Positions 9,951 to 18,410 of a DNA stretch of 64,000 nucleotides are shown one piece after another. The translations under genes and the position numbers were made by a program. The stretch comes from Mesorhizobium loti (GTDB taxonomy: Bacteria; Pseudomonadota; Alphaproteobacteria; Rhizobiales; Rhizobiaceae). Under the pieces are notes generated by a model. That model was not told the origin of the DNA. It searched no databases and worked only from the letters and a program-made list of their open reading frames with translations. Each line of letters opens with the position of its first letter. Within the stretch, counting starts at the first letter, position 1. Location of the stretch: positions 62,001-126,000 of the forward strand of contig NZ_LPWA01000001.1 in NCBI RefSeq assembly GCF_001510895.1, written 5' to 3'.

Positions 9951-10280
9951 ATGCAGCGAATGGGCATGGTGCTCGGGCTGAAGCCGGAGAAGGTCGAGGA
10001 ATATGTGCGCCTGCACGCCGCCGTCTGGCCGGACGTGCTGAAGATGATCTCGGCCTGCAACATCAAGAACTATTCGATCTACCTCAAGCGGCCGGAGAAC
10101 CTCTTGTTTTCCTATTTCGAATATCACGGCACCGATTACGCCGCCGACATGGCCAGGATGGCCGCCGACCCGAAGACGCAGGAATGGTGGGCGGTCTGCA
10201 TGCCTTGCCAGGAGCCATTGCCGACCAGGCAGGAGGGCGAATGGTGGGCGATGATGGATGAAGTCTTCCACCATGACTGA
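9951..10280 (+). CDS. L-rhamnose/L-fucose mutarotase family protein (RhaM-like)
   Basis: A 109-residue protein of the RhaM (DUF718) family, a dimeric alpha-beta barrel that interconverts anomers of 6-deoxyhexoses. Family features include EEYVRLHAAVWPDVL near residues 16-30, the NYSIYL strand and the tryptophan-rich C-terminus ([26 protein letters not shown]). In non-phosphorylative fucose pathways a mutarotase of this type supplies the anomer used by the sugar dehydrogenase. It starts 1 base after the preceding stop with AGGGA upstream and overlaps the next gene. The preferred sugar is inferred from the surrounding fuconate genes. Confidence 0.85.
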   Translation: MQRMGMVLGLKPEKVEEYVRLHAAVWPDVLKMISACNIKNYSIYLKRPENLLFSYFEYHGTDYAADMARMAADPKTQEWWAVCMPCQEPLPTRQEGEWWAMMDEVFHHD

Positions 10281-11346
10281 CGCCTTCGATCTCGCGTCGC
10301 TGGCGCAATCCTGGCCGGCGCCTGCGAAGCCGCGCCCGATCGTGACCTTCGGCGCCGGCTCGATCGTTGGCGACGCGCATTTCCCGGCCTATCGCAAGGC
10401 CGGTTTTCCGGTTGCGGGCCTTTACGATCCGGACCAGGCAAAGGCGCAGGTACTGGCCGAAAAATGGGGCGTGACGACGTTTCGCTCGGTGGACGAGGCA
10501 GCGGCAGTGAAGGACGCGATCTTCGATCTCGCCACGCCGCCGGGGCGGCATGCCGAGGTGCTGAAGGCCCTGCCCGATGGCGCGGTCGCGTTGATCCAGA
10601 AGCCGATGGGCAACTATCTCGGCGAGGCAACCGAGATTCTCGAAATCTGCCGCGCCAAGCAACTCAAGGCGGCGGTGAACTTCCAGCTCCGCTTCGCGCC
10701 GATGATGCTGGCGCTGAAGGATGCGATCGCCAAGGGCTGGCTCGGCGAAGTCGTCGACTTCGACGCCTGGCTGGCGCTCGACACGCCGTGGCAGCTCTGG
10801 GAATTCCTGCTCACGGCGCCTCGCGTCGAGATCGCCATGCATTCGATCCATTATCTCGACCTGATCCGGCAGCTCCTTGGCGACCCCAAGGGGGTTCATG
10901 CCAAAACCCTCGGCCATCCCAATCACAAGGTCGCGCAGACCCGCACCAGCGCCATTCTCGATTATGGCGACACGGTGCGCTGCGCGCTCTCGATCAACCA
11001 CGACCACAAGTTCGGCCGCAGGCACCAGGCCTGCGAGTTCCGCATCTGCGGCACCGAGGGTGCTGCCTATGTCAAGCTCGGCCTCAACCTCGACTATCCG
11101 CGCGGCGAGCCCGACGTGCTGGAGATCTATCCCAAAGGCGGCTCCGACTGGATCAGCGTGCCGCTCAGCGGCGCCTGGTTCCCCGATGCCTTTGTCGGCC
11201 GCATGGCCAATGTCCAGCGCTTCGCGTCCGGCGAGGACAGCGAATTGGTCAGCTCCGTCGAGGATGCCTGGAACACGATGGCGCTGGTGGAGGCCGCCTA
11301 TCGATCGAGCGCCGCCCCGACGACGCCGCTGGCCGAGAAACCGTAA
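10273..11346 (+). CDS. Gfo/Idh/MocA family oxidoreductase
   Basis: A 357-residue protein with an N-terminal Rossmann fold ([22 protein letters not shown], about residues 20-40), the EKP-type motif IQKPMGNYL and a C-terminal alpha/beta substrate domain. Start ATG 10273 overlaps the mutarotase stop by 8 bases; ATG 10258 is an in-frame alternative. Gfo/Idh/MocA enzymes oxidise sugars or inositols with NAD(P). In this operon it is the only obvious candidate for the first oxidation, sugar to lactone, because no classical L-fucose dehydrogenase is visible. That role is inference. Confidence 0.82.
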   Translation: MTDAFDLASLAQSWPAPAKPRPIVTFGAGSIVGDAHFPAYRKAGFPVAGLYDPDQAKAQVLAEKWGVTTFRSVDEAAAVKDAIFDLATPPGRHAEVLKALPDGAVALIQKPMGNYLGEATEILEICRAKQLKAAVNFQLRFAPMMLALKDAIAKGWLGEVVDFDAWLALDTPWQLWEFLLTAPRVEIAMHSIHYLDLIRQLLGDPKGVHAKTLGHPNHKVAQTRTSAILDYGDTVRCALSINHDHKFGRRHQACEFRICGTEGAAYVKLGLNLDYPRGEPDVLEIYPKGGSDWISVPLSGAWFPDAFVGRMANVQRFASGEDSELVSSVEDAWNTMALVEAAYRSSAAPTTPLAEKP

Positions 11347-11354
11347 GGAGCGGC

Positions 11355-11807
11355 ATGGAACAGGTCATCTATTTCGAGGACTACGAGATCGGCTCGTCGC
11401 GACTGACCAGCGGCCGCACGATCACCGAGACCGACTTCGTCGTCCACGCCGGCCACACCGGCGATTTCTTCCCGCACCACATGGACGCCGAATTCATGAA
11501 GACGACGCCTTTCGGCCAGCGCATCGCGCATGGCACGCTGGTGTTCTCGGTCGGCGTCGGCCTGACGGCGAACGTGATCAATCCGGTTGCCTTCTCTTAC
11601 GGCTACGACAGGCTGCGCTTCATCAAGCCGGTGTTCATCGGCGACACCATCCGCACGCGCACGACGATCGTCGCGAAGGAGGATGACCCGAAACGGCCGG
11701 ACTCCGGCCGCGTGATCGAACGCGTCGAAGTTTTGAACCAGCGCGACGAGGTCGTGCTGGCCGCGGACCACATCTATATCGTCGAGCGGCGCCCCCGGCT
11801 CGGCTGA
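11355..11807 (+). CDS. MaoC family dehydratase/hydratase
   Basis: A complete 150-residue MaoC-like hot-dog protein. Residues 14-40 carry the [23 protein letters not shown] segment, where the catalytic Asp/His of (R)-specific hydratases sit, and ATPFGQ-like [17 protein letters not shown] follows. It is paralogous to the truncated gene at the start of the window. The ATG lies 8 bases after the oxidoreductase stop with AAGGAG in front. It would hydrate an enoyl-CoA-type thioester, which is unusual within a sugar-acid operon and ties it to the CoA-transferase at 310. The substrate is unknown. Confidence 0.87.
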   Translation: MEQVIYFEDYEIGSSRLTSGRTITETDFVVHAGHTGDFFPHHMDAEFMKTTPFGQRIAHGTLVFSVGVGLTANVINPVAFSYGYDRLRFIKPVFIGDTIRTRTTIVAKEDDPKRPDSGRVIERVEVLNQRDEVVLAADHIYIVERRPRLG

Positions 11808-11822
11808 AAGACGGAGACAAAC

Positions 11823-12554
11823 ATGGCTGATTTGACAGGCAAGGTGGTGGTCGTCACGGCTGCCGCACAAGGCATCGGTCGGGCGAGCGCGCTGGCTTTC
11901 GCGAAGGCCGGCGCTACCGTCCATGCCACCGACATCAACGAGGCGGTTCTGGCCGAACTCGGCGAGACGCCCGGTATCAATACCCGCAAGCTCAATGTGC
12001 TGAACGACGAGGCTGTGAAAACAGCCTTCACCGAAATCGGCCGCGTCGACGCGCTGTTCAACTGCGCCGGCTTCGTCCATTCCGGTTCCATTCTGGAGAT
12101 GAAGGACGAGGACCTCGACTTCGCTTTCAATCTCAACGTGCGCGCCATGATCCGCACCATCCGCGCCGTGCTGCCCGGCATGCTGGAGCGCGGCGACGGC
12201 GCGATCATCAACATGGCATCGGTCGCCGGCGCGCCGAAAGGCGTGCCCAACCGCTTCGCCTATGGTGTGACCAAGGCGGCCGTGATCGGGCTGACCAAGT
12301 CGATCGCCGCCGACTATGTCGCCAGGGGCGTCCGCTGCAACGCGATCTGCCCCGGCACGGTGGAGAGCCCTTCGCTCGAAAGCCGCATGCGCGCCCAAGG
12401 CGATTATGAAGCCGCCCGCGCGGCCTTCATCGCCCGCCAGCCGATGGGAAGGCTGGGCACGGCCGAAGAGATCGCCGATCTCGCCGTCTATCTCGCCGGG
12501 GCGACTTACACGACCGGGCAGGCCTATAATATCGACGGCGGCTGGTCGATCTGA
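11823..12554 (+). CDS. SDR oxidoreductase, 2-keto-3-deoxy-L-fuconate dehydrogenase-like
   Basis: A 243-residue classical short-chain dehydrogenase. The NAD-binding TAAAQGIG motif is at residues 12-19 and the catalytic triad is Ser133, Tyr147 and Lys151 (YGVTK). The sequence resembles the BDH2/2-keto-3-deoxy-L-fuconate 4-dehydrogenase group that follows L-fuconate dehydratase in Xanthomonas. The dehydratase gene begins 13 bases downstream, a strong pathway link. The product would be 2,4-diketo-3-deoxy-L-fuconate. The hydrolase that normally splits it to pyruvate and lactate is not visible in this window. Confidence 0.87.
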   Translation: MADLTGKVVVVTAAAQGIGRASALAFAKAGATVHATDINEAVLAELGETPGINTRKLNVLNDEAVKTAFTEIGRVDALFNCAGFVHSGSILEMKDEDLDFAFNLNVRAMIRTIRAVLPGMLERGDGAIINMASVAGAPKGVPNRFAYGVTKAAVIGLTKSIAADYVARGVRCNAICPGTVESPSLESRMRAQGDYEAARAAFIARQPMGRLGTAEEIADLAVYLAGATYTTGQAYNIDGGWSI

Positions 12555-12567
12555 TGAGGCTGTGAGC

Positions 12568-13845
12568 ATGACCCGCATTACCGATCTTCGCGTCTTCGAC
12601 CTGCGTTTTCCGACCTCGCAAAGCCTCGACGGGTCGGACGCGATGAACCCCGACCCGGACTATTCCGCGGCCTACGTCATCCTCGACACCGACGTGCCGT
12701 CATTGAAGGGCCACGGGCTGACTTTCACCATCGGCCGCGGCAACGATATCTGCTGCGCGGCGATCGAAGCGCTGCGCCACCTGATCGTCGGGCTCGACCT
12801 CGACTGGGTCAAGGAGGATCCAGGCCGCTTCTGGCACCATGTGACCGGCGACAGCCAGTTGCGCTGGATCGGCCCAGACAAAGGCGCGATGCACCTCGCC
12901 GTCGGCGCGGTGGTCAATGCGGTCTGGGACCTGTGGGCGAAGGAAGCCGGCAAGCCGGTCTGGCGGCTGGTCGCCGAGATGAGCCCGGAAGAGATCGTGC
13001 AGATCCTCGATTTCCGCTATCTCACCGATGCCATCACGCCGGCCGAGGCGCTGGAGATTTTGAAGAGGGCCGAGGCCGGCAAGGCCGAGCGCATCGCCAC
13101 GCTCGAACGTGACGGCTATGCCTGCTACACCACTTCGGCAGGCTGGCTCGGCTATCCGGACGACAAGCTGCGGCGGCTTTGCCAGGAAGCGGTCGACCAG
13201 GGGTTCAACCATCTCAAGCTCAAGGTAGGCCGCGACCGCGCCGACGACATCCGTCGTCTGAGGATCGCCCGCGAGGTGATCGGTCCGGATCGTTACCTGA
13301 TGATCGACGCCAACCAGGTCTGGGAGGTCGACCAGGCGATCGACTGGCTGCGCGACCTCGCTTTCGCCAAGCCCTTCTTCATCGAGGAGCCGACCAGCCC
13401 GGATGATGTCGCCGGCCATGCCAAGATCCGCAAGGCGGTGGCGCCGATCAAGGTCGCGACCGGCGAGATGTGCCAGAACCGCATCATGTTCAAGCAGTTC
13501 ATCGCCGGCGGCGCGATCGACGTCGTGCAGATCGATTCCTGCCGCATGGGCGGCCTCAACGAGGTGCTGGCCGTCCTGCTGATCGCGGCCAAGTTCGGCC
13601 TGCCGGTCTGGCCGCATGCCGGCGGCGTCGGCCTGTGCGAATATGTCCAGCATCTCTCGATGATCGACTATGTCGCGGTTTCAGGTACCAAGGAAGGACG
13701 GGTGATCGAATATGTCGATCACCTGCACGAGCATTTCCTTGAGCCCTGCGTCATCGAGAACGCGGCTTACATGCCGCCGACGGTGCCAGGCTTCTCGATC
13801 GAGATGAAGCCGGACTCTATCGCCGCCTACCAATTCCGCGGTTGA
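12568..13845 (+). CDS. fucD: L-fuconate dehydratase
   Basis: A 425-residue enolase-superfamily enzyme with the length and architecture of L-fuconate dehydratase (also human ENOSF1). Catalytic residues are Lys217/Lys219 in KLKVG, Asp247, Glu273 and Glu300 as metal ligands, and His350. These lie within about one position of those of the Xanthomonas FucD. The specific segment DFRYLTDAITPAEAL and YTTSAGWLGYPDDKL (residues 148-201) belong to this subfamily. It removes water from L-fuconate to give 2-keto-3-deoxy-L-fuconate. It follows its partner SDR and is the last gene of the operon, converging on the ectoine operon. Confidence 0.92.
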   Translation: MTRITDLRVFDLRFPTSQSLDGSDAMNPDPDYSAAYVILDTDVPSLKGHGLTFTIGRGNDICCAAIEALRHLIVGLDLDWVKEDPGRFWHHVTGDSQLRWIGPDKGAMHLAVGAVVNAVWDLWAKEAGKPVWRLVAEMSPEEIVQILDFRYLTDAITPAEALEILKRAEAGKAERIATLERDGYACYTTSAGWLGYPDDKLRRLCQEAVDQGFNHLKLKVGRDRADDIRRLRIAREVIGPDRYLMIDANQVWEVDQAIDWLRDLAFAKPFFIEEPTSPDDVAGHAKIRKAVAPIKVATGEMCQNRIMFKQFIAGGAIDVVQIDSCRMGGLNEVLAVLLIAAKFGLPVWPHAGGVGLCEYVQHLSMIDYVAVSGTKEGRVIEYVDHLHEHFLEPCVIENAAYMPPTVPGFSIEMKPDSIAAYQFRG

Positions 13846-13926
13846 ATGCGAGCCGTACGCATGAGCAAATGGCCTGCGTATGGCTTTCAACCGCTCAGCG
13901 CGCCGCGTGCTGCGGCGCGATCTGCA

Positions 13927-14927
13927 TCAATCAACCTCGACGGCAAGCACCGAGACGCAATCGCCAGCCTTGACCAAGCCCGGGAAATGGCGCGCGGCTA
14001 GCAGGCCCGACATCCTGGCCTTGATTTCCTGCGGCGCCATGCCGGTGCGGCCGGTCGAATGGATGCGTGCCACGACCTGGCCCTCATCCACTTTCTCGCC
14101 GAGATCGACCATGGTCTCGATCATGCCGTCATCCTCGGCGAAGGCGAAGCAGTCGCCGAAGGGCATGTCCAGCCACTGGGTTCTGCCCTTCTCGACCGCA
14201 CCACCAACGATGCCGGCATGGCGCAGCACGTTGAGCACGCCGCGCCGGGCAATCCGCACCGTCTCGGCCCGTGATGTGCCGCCGCCGCCGAGCTCGGTGG
14301 TGACGAAGACCTTGCCCATCTCCTCGGCCGCCGTATCGTACATGCCGACGGTGTCGATCTCGGTCATACGCATCGAGAACGGCGCCGAGAAGGCCTCGAC
14401 CGCCGCAAAGGCCTTCTTCTCCTGCGCCTTGTCCGGCAGCGTGTGCGCGGCGCAGAACGGCACGAAATCCAGGGTCTTTCCGCCCGAGTGGAAGTCGAAC
14501 ACGATGTCCGCCCGCGGCAGCAATTCGCGCTGGAAATAGTCGGCGATCTTCTCCGTCACCGTGCCGTCGGGACGGCCGGGGAAAGAGCGGTTCATGTTGC
14601 CCTTGTCGATCGGCGACGTGCGCGTGCCGGCACGGAACGCCGGATAGTTCATTGCCGGCACGATGATGACCGTGCCGGTGACATCCTTCGGGTCGAGCGT
14701 GCGGGCAAGCTCATAGAGTGCCAGCGGCCCCTCATATTCGTCGCCGTGATTGCCGCCGGTGAGCAGCGCCGACGGCCCCTTGCCGTTGCGGATCACACAG
14801 ATCGGGATCATCACCGAGCCCCAGGCGGAATCGTCGCGGCTGTAAGGCAGACGCAGGAAGCCGTGCTGGACGCGTCGCGCTCGAAGTCGACGGTCGGCGC
14901 GATCGGCGATGGACGCAATGCTGACAT
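13927..14927 (-). pseudogene. doeB: N-acetyl-L-2,4-diaminobutyrate deacetylase DoeB, N-terminal frameshift (probably sequence error)
   Basis: The main frame (13927-14814, 295 residues) is a zinc deacylase of the succinylglutamate desuccinylase/aspartoacylase family, with TGGNHGDEYEGP and VFDFHSGGKT as metal-binding segments. Upstream, the minus strand encodes MSALRPSPIAPTVDFERD from ATG 14927 and, in another frame, QHGFLRLPYSRDDSAWGSVM. These are the usual DoeB N-terminus, split by one missing base near 14868-14874. The start lies 4 bases after the doeA stop. DoeB removes acetate from N-acetyl-diaminobutyrate, the second step of ectoine breakdown. A tool that ignores the shift would start the gene too late. 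Confidence 0.85.
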
Positions 14928-14931
14928 CGGC

Positions 14932-16110
14932 TCAGTCCTTCACGAACAGCTTGCGCGGCACATTGGCCAGGCATTCGACGCCGGTCTCGGTGATCAGGAT
15001 CGACTCGGTGATCTCCAGCCCCATCGTCTCCAGCCACAGACCGGTCATGAAATGGAAGGTCATCCCGGGCTTGAGCTCGGTGCGATCGCCGGGGCGCAGG
15101 CTCATGGTGCGTTCGCCCCAATCCGGCGGATAGGACAGACCGATCGAGTAGCCGGTGCGGTTGTCCTTGACGATGCCGTACTTCTTCAGCACCGCAAAGA
15201 AGGCATTGGCGATGTCCTCGCAGGCGTTGCCCGGTTTGGCTGCCGCAAGGCCTGCCTCCATGCCCTCCAGCGTCGCCTTCTCGGCATCGAGGAAGGCTTG
15301 CGTCGGCTTGCCGAGGAAGACGGTGCGCGACAGCGGGCAGTGGTAGCGGTTGTAGCAGCCGGCGATCTCGAAGAACGTCCCCTCGCCCGCCTTCATCGGC
15401 TTGTCGTCCCAGGTGAGATGCGGCGCCGAGGCATCGGCGCCCGACGGCAGCAGCGGCACGATCGCCGGATAGTCGCCGCCGATGCCTTCGACGCCGCGCG
15501 TGCCGGCGTCATAGATCTCGGCGACCAGATCGCATTTGCGCATGCCGACCTCAATTCTGTCGACGATGCGCTTGTGCATGGCCTCGACGATGCGGGCGGC
15601 GTTGCGCATGTAGCCGATCTCGGTCGGGCTCTTCACGGCGCGCTGCCAGTTGACCAGCGCGGTTGCGTCGACGAAACGGGCATTGGGCAGATGCTTCTGC
15701 AGCGCGGCGAAAGCGGCGGCGGAGAACCAGTAATTGTCCATCTCGACGCCGATGGTCAGCTTGTCCCAGCGGCGATCGACAAGCACGCTGGCGAGGTAGT
15801 CCATCGGGTGCCGCTCGGTCGACTGCACGTAGTGGTCGGCGTAGCCGATGATGTTGTCGTGAGCGAGATAGGCGGTGCGCTTGGCGCCGTTGGCATCCTG
15901 GCCGCGGCCATACCAGACCGGCTCGCCCGAAGGCGGCACGACGACCGCCTGATGCACATAGAAGGACCAGCCGTCATAGCCGGTCAGCCAGGCCATGTTG
16001 GAGGGATCGCTGACGATCAGCAGATCGACCCCTTTGGCCTCCATGGCTTTCCGTGTCTTGGCGAGGCGATCGGCAAATTCGCTTCGCGAGAATTTCAGGT
16101 TTGGCTGCAT
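14932..16110 (-). CDS. doeA: Ectoine hydrolase DoeA (M24-type pita-bread fold)
   Basis: A 392-residue protein of the M24 (creatinase/aminopeptidase P-like) family, with a creatinase N-domain (DLLIVSDPSNMAWLTGYDGWSFYVHQ) and a C-terminal pita-bread domain. DoeA opens the ectoine ring to N-alpha-acetyl-diaminobutyrate. The segments YSIGLSYPPDWGERTMSL and MTFHFMTGLWLETMGLEITESILIT match known ectoine hydrolases. It is followed at once by doeB and preceded by eutC in the same direction, with 134 bases of palindromic spacer. The locus context makes the function very likely. Confidence 0.93.
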   Translation of the reverse strand: MQPNLKFSRSEFADRLAKTRKAMEAKGVDLLIVSDPSNMAWLTGYDGWSFYVHQAVVVPPSGEPVWYGRGQDANGAKRTAYLAHDNIIGYADHYVQSTERHPMDYLASVLVDRRWDKLTIGVEMDNYWFSAAAFAALQKHLPNARFVDATALVNWQRAVKSPTEIGYMRNAARIVEAMHKRIVDRIEVGMRKCDLVAEIYDAGTRGVEGIGGDYPAIVPLLPSGADASAPHLTWDDKPMKAGEGTFFEIAGCYNRYHCPLSRTVFLGKPTQAFLDAEKATLEGMEAGLAAAKPGNACEDIANAFFAVLKKYGIVKDNRTGYSIGLSYPPDWGERTMSLRPGDRTELKPGMTFHFMTGLWLETMGLEITESILITETGVECLANVPRKLFVKD

Positions 16111-16139
16111 CGTTCTTGGTCCTCGTTTGTTGGGCCTAG

Positions 16140-16234
16140 AGCCTGTTTCAACTTCGCTGAATCAGGCTCCTCGCCTATTTCTGTTTGAGCGTGATCATTC
16201 GGAAAACCGGTTCCCACTTTTCCGGATTACGCTC
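16140..16234. repeat. Palindromic spacer between eutC and doeA
   Basis: Two structures are visible. A hairpin AGCCTG...CAGGCT lies at about 16140-16168, and a 48-base element at 16187-16234 has ends GAGCGTGATC and GATTACGCTC with the core AAACCGGTTCCCACTTT. The core recurs in inverse orientation at 24580-24624. This is a common rhizobial intergenic repeat type. It sits inside the ectoine operon, so it will be transcribed and may affect mRNA processing. Confidence 0.7.
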
Positions 16235-16244
16235 TGGCCAGATA

Positions 16245-17237
16245 TCAGCTTTCGAAAATGGTTCCGGCCTTCGCCGCCCGCGCACGGTCGCGGGCTAAAG
16301 TGGCGATCGCGGTGTCCTGCACGCCGGTGCCGGTAAGGTCGGCTATCGTGATGTCGCTTGCCGAGCGCCGGCCTGGCTTCTCCCCGGCGATGATCTGGCC
16401 GAGTTCGGTGACTTCTGCGTCGGCTGTCATCACGCGCGCTTCGATGGCGTGGTGAAGCTCGCCGAGACGCCGCGTCTGCTTGGCACTGTCGGCGACATAA
16501 AGATCGGCCATGCGCAGGATCGCCGGCGCGATCTCGTTCTTGTGCTCGGCATCCGACCCCATCGCGGTGATGTGCTGGCCGGCGGAAACGAAACCGGCCT
16601 TGATCAGCGGCTCGGTGGAAGGCGTGGTCGTGACGATGATGTCGGCCTCGGCTGCTGCCTTCGCCGCATCCGGCTCGGCCCGCACCATGATGCCCAGCTT
16701 CTCACGCAGGCGGGCGGCGGTCGCCTCGGCCTTGGCTGCGTCGCGCGCCCAGATACGCGCTTCTTCGATCGGTCTGACCAGGCGCAGCGCTTCCAATTGC
16801 AATCCAGCCTGCAAACCGGCGCCGAAGATCGCGGCTACGGTGGAGTCTTCGCGTGACAAATGCTTGGCCGCGACCGCGCCGGCGGCGGCCGTGCGGATGT
16901 CGGTGAGATAGCCATTGTCGAGCAGCAGCGCCTCGACCACACCGGTCTTTGCCGAAAGCAGCACCATCATGCCGCCGCCGCTGGGCAGGCCGAGCTTCGG
17001 ATTGTCGAAGAAGCCCGAGCTTATCTTGACGGCGAAGCCGTCTATGCCGGGAACATAGGCGGACTTCACGTCGACCTCGCCGCGATGCTCGGGAATGTCG
17101 AGCCTCAAGATCGGCGGCATCGCCACCGGCATCGTGGCCAAAGCCCTGAAGGCATTCTCGACGCAGGCAACCGCATCGAGATCGAGCGTGACGATCTTGC
17201 GCAGTTCCGTTTCGGTGAGGATGGTCATGCGGCTCAT
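16245..17237 (-). CDS. eutC: Ectoine utilization protein EutC (ornithine cyclodeaminase family)
   Basis: A 330-residue protein of the ornithine cyclodeaminase/mu-crystallin family. The dinucleotide-binding GAGLQA motif is at residues 139-144, and the N-terminal half contains VKISSGFFDNPKLGLPSGGGMMVLL. EutC proteins occur in ectoine and especially hydroxyectoine utilization loci, where they are thought to act with EutB in removing the hydroxyl group of the hydroxyectoine-derived intermediate. The start overlaps the eutB stop by 4 bases. The exact reaction is not settled from sequence alone. Confidence 0.9.
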   Translation of the reverse strand: MSRMTILTETELRKIVTLDLDAVACVENAFRALATMPVAMPPILRLDIPEHRGEVDVKSAYVPGIDGFAVKISSGFFDNPKLGLPSGGGMMVLLSAKTGVVEALLLDNGYLTDIRTAAAGAVAAKHLSREDSTVAAIFGAGLQAGLQLEALRLVRPIEEARIWARDAAKAEATAARLREKLGIMVRAEPDAAKAAAEADIIVTTTPSTEPLIKAGFVSAGQHITAMGSDAEHKNEIAPAILRMADLYVADSAKQTRRLGELHHAIEARVMTADAEVTELGQIIAGEKPGRRSASDITIADLTGTGVQDTAIATLARDRARAAKAGTIFES

Positions 17238-18226
17238 GCGACGCGCTCCGTCAGTGCGGGGTCGCCGCAGACGATGCGGCGATGCAGGCTCATGTCGATG
17301 TTGCGGCCCGACAGGATGAGGACGGTCGGGCCGTTCGCCTTCACCTTTCCGGAAAGCAGCGCGCCGATGCCGACAGCGCCGGCGCCCTCGACGATCTCGC
17401 GTTCCTGTTCATAGGCATGGCGGATGCCGGCGGCGATCTCGTCCTCGGAGAGCAGGATGACATCGTCGAGCAGGCCACGGCACATGGCAAAGGTCAGCCG
17501 GTTGTCGAGGCCGATGCCGCCGCCGAGCGAGTCCGCAAGCGTCGGCAGTTCCTCGACCTGCACGGGCCGGCCGGCATCGAGGCTCGCCTTCATCGCGGCC
17601 CCCCGCGCCATCGAGATGCCGATGACTTTGGTGCTCGGGCTCACACCTTTGACGGCCGCGGCAACGCCCGCGGCCAAGCCGCCGCCGGAGAGCGGCACCA
17701 GCAAGCTTGCTGCGTCCGGAACCTGTTCCATGATCTCCAGCCCCAGCGTGCCTTGCCCGGCGATGATGTCCGGATGGTCGAAGGGAGGCAACATGACGAG
17801 CCCCCCCTCAGCGACCAGCCTGTCGACCTCCTGCTGGGCGTCGTCCTGGCTGTTGCCGGCGATGCGGATGTCCGCGCCGAGACGGCGGATGGCATCGAGC
17901 TTGTTTTCGGGCACCAGCCTGGACATGCAGATCACCGCGCGCATGCCTTCGAGCTTCGCCGCATGGGCGAGCGCACGGCCGTGGTTGCCCGTCGACGCCG
18001 CGACAACGCCCCGCGATCTTTCCTGGGGGCTCAACGCGCCGATGGCGTTGGACGCGCCGCGCAGCTTGAATGCGCCGGTGGTCTGGTGATGCTCCAGCTT
18101 GAGGTGGACGGGATGGCCCGCACGGTCCGAAAGGCTTTGCGACTTGACGGCCGGCGTCCGCTCGACCTTGCCGGCAATGCGTTCGCGGGCGGTACGGATG
18201 TCCGCGAGAGCGATGGCGCGCGTCAT
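17234..18226 (-). CDS. eutB: Hydroxyectoine utilization dehydratase EutB (threonine dehydratase-like)
   Basis: A 330-residue PLP enzyme of fold type II, similar to threonine dehydratase. Lys54 in TTGAFKLRGASN is the Schiff-base lysine, SGGGLAAG is the phosphate loop and TGNHGRALAHAA is conserved. EutB is placed in hydroxyectoine degradation, upstream of EutC. The start ATG at 18226 is preceded by GAGGGGG (7-base spacing), and this ribosome site is contributed by the outer end of the palindromic element at 18231-18386. It overlaps eutC by 4 bases. Confidence 0.9.
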   Translation of the reverse strand: MTRAIALADIRTARERIAGKVERTPAVKSQSLSDRAGHPVHLKLEHHQTTGAFKLRGASNAIGALSPQERSRGVVAASTGNHGRALAHAAKLEGMRAVICMSRLVPENKLDAIRRLGADIRIAGNSQDDAQQEVDRLVAEGGLVMLPPFDHPDIIAGQGTLGLEIMEQVPDAASLLVPLSGGGLAAGVAAAVKGVSPSTKVIGISMARGAAMKASLDAGRPVQVEELPTLADSLGGGIGLDNRLTFAMCRGLLDDVILLSEDEIAAGIRHAYEQEREIVEGAGAVGIGALLSGKVKANGPTVLILSGRNIDMSLHRRIVCGDPALTERVA

Positions 18227-18230
18227 CGGG

Positions 18231-18386
18231 CGACCCCCTCTGGCCTGCCGGCCATCTCCCCCTCAAGGGGGAGATCCGCAGCTTCGGCACTGTCTCTATT
18301 CTTGCAACGTCGATGATAGGCGAAAGCGTAGCAGCAGCTACTCTCCCCCCTTGAGGGGGAGATGGCCGGCAGGCCAGAAGGGGTCG
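18231..18386. repeat. Large palindromic element (CCCCCTCAAGGGGGAG arms) between eutA and eutB
   Basis: Long inverted repeat arms: CGACCCCCTCTGGCCTGCCG, then CCATCTCCCCCTCAAGGGGG on the left (18231-18275), and their complement at 18341-18386. The middle contains CTTGCAACG. Each arm is itself nearly palindromic. A very similar element is at 45492-45648. It belongs to a dispersed, MITE-like rhizobial repeat without coding capacity. It lies inside the ectoine operon and its edge forms the eutB ribosome site. Confidence 0.85.
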
Positions 18387-18410
18387 CTCTTGTACGCAGG
18401 ACATAATTTT

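Noticed and set aside
14443..16188. A 581-codon open frame on the plus strand opposite doeA/doeB
   Set aside because: It is the complement of clearly conserved doeA and doeB; its translation is low-complexity (Arg, Ala, Gly, His rich) and matches no family. GC-rich codon use leaves antisense frames open.
18231..18386. CRISPR-like array or transposon in the palindromic regions
   Set aside because: There are no regular direct repeats with unique spacers and no transposase frame; these are inverted-repeat elements of 150-200 bases.
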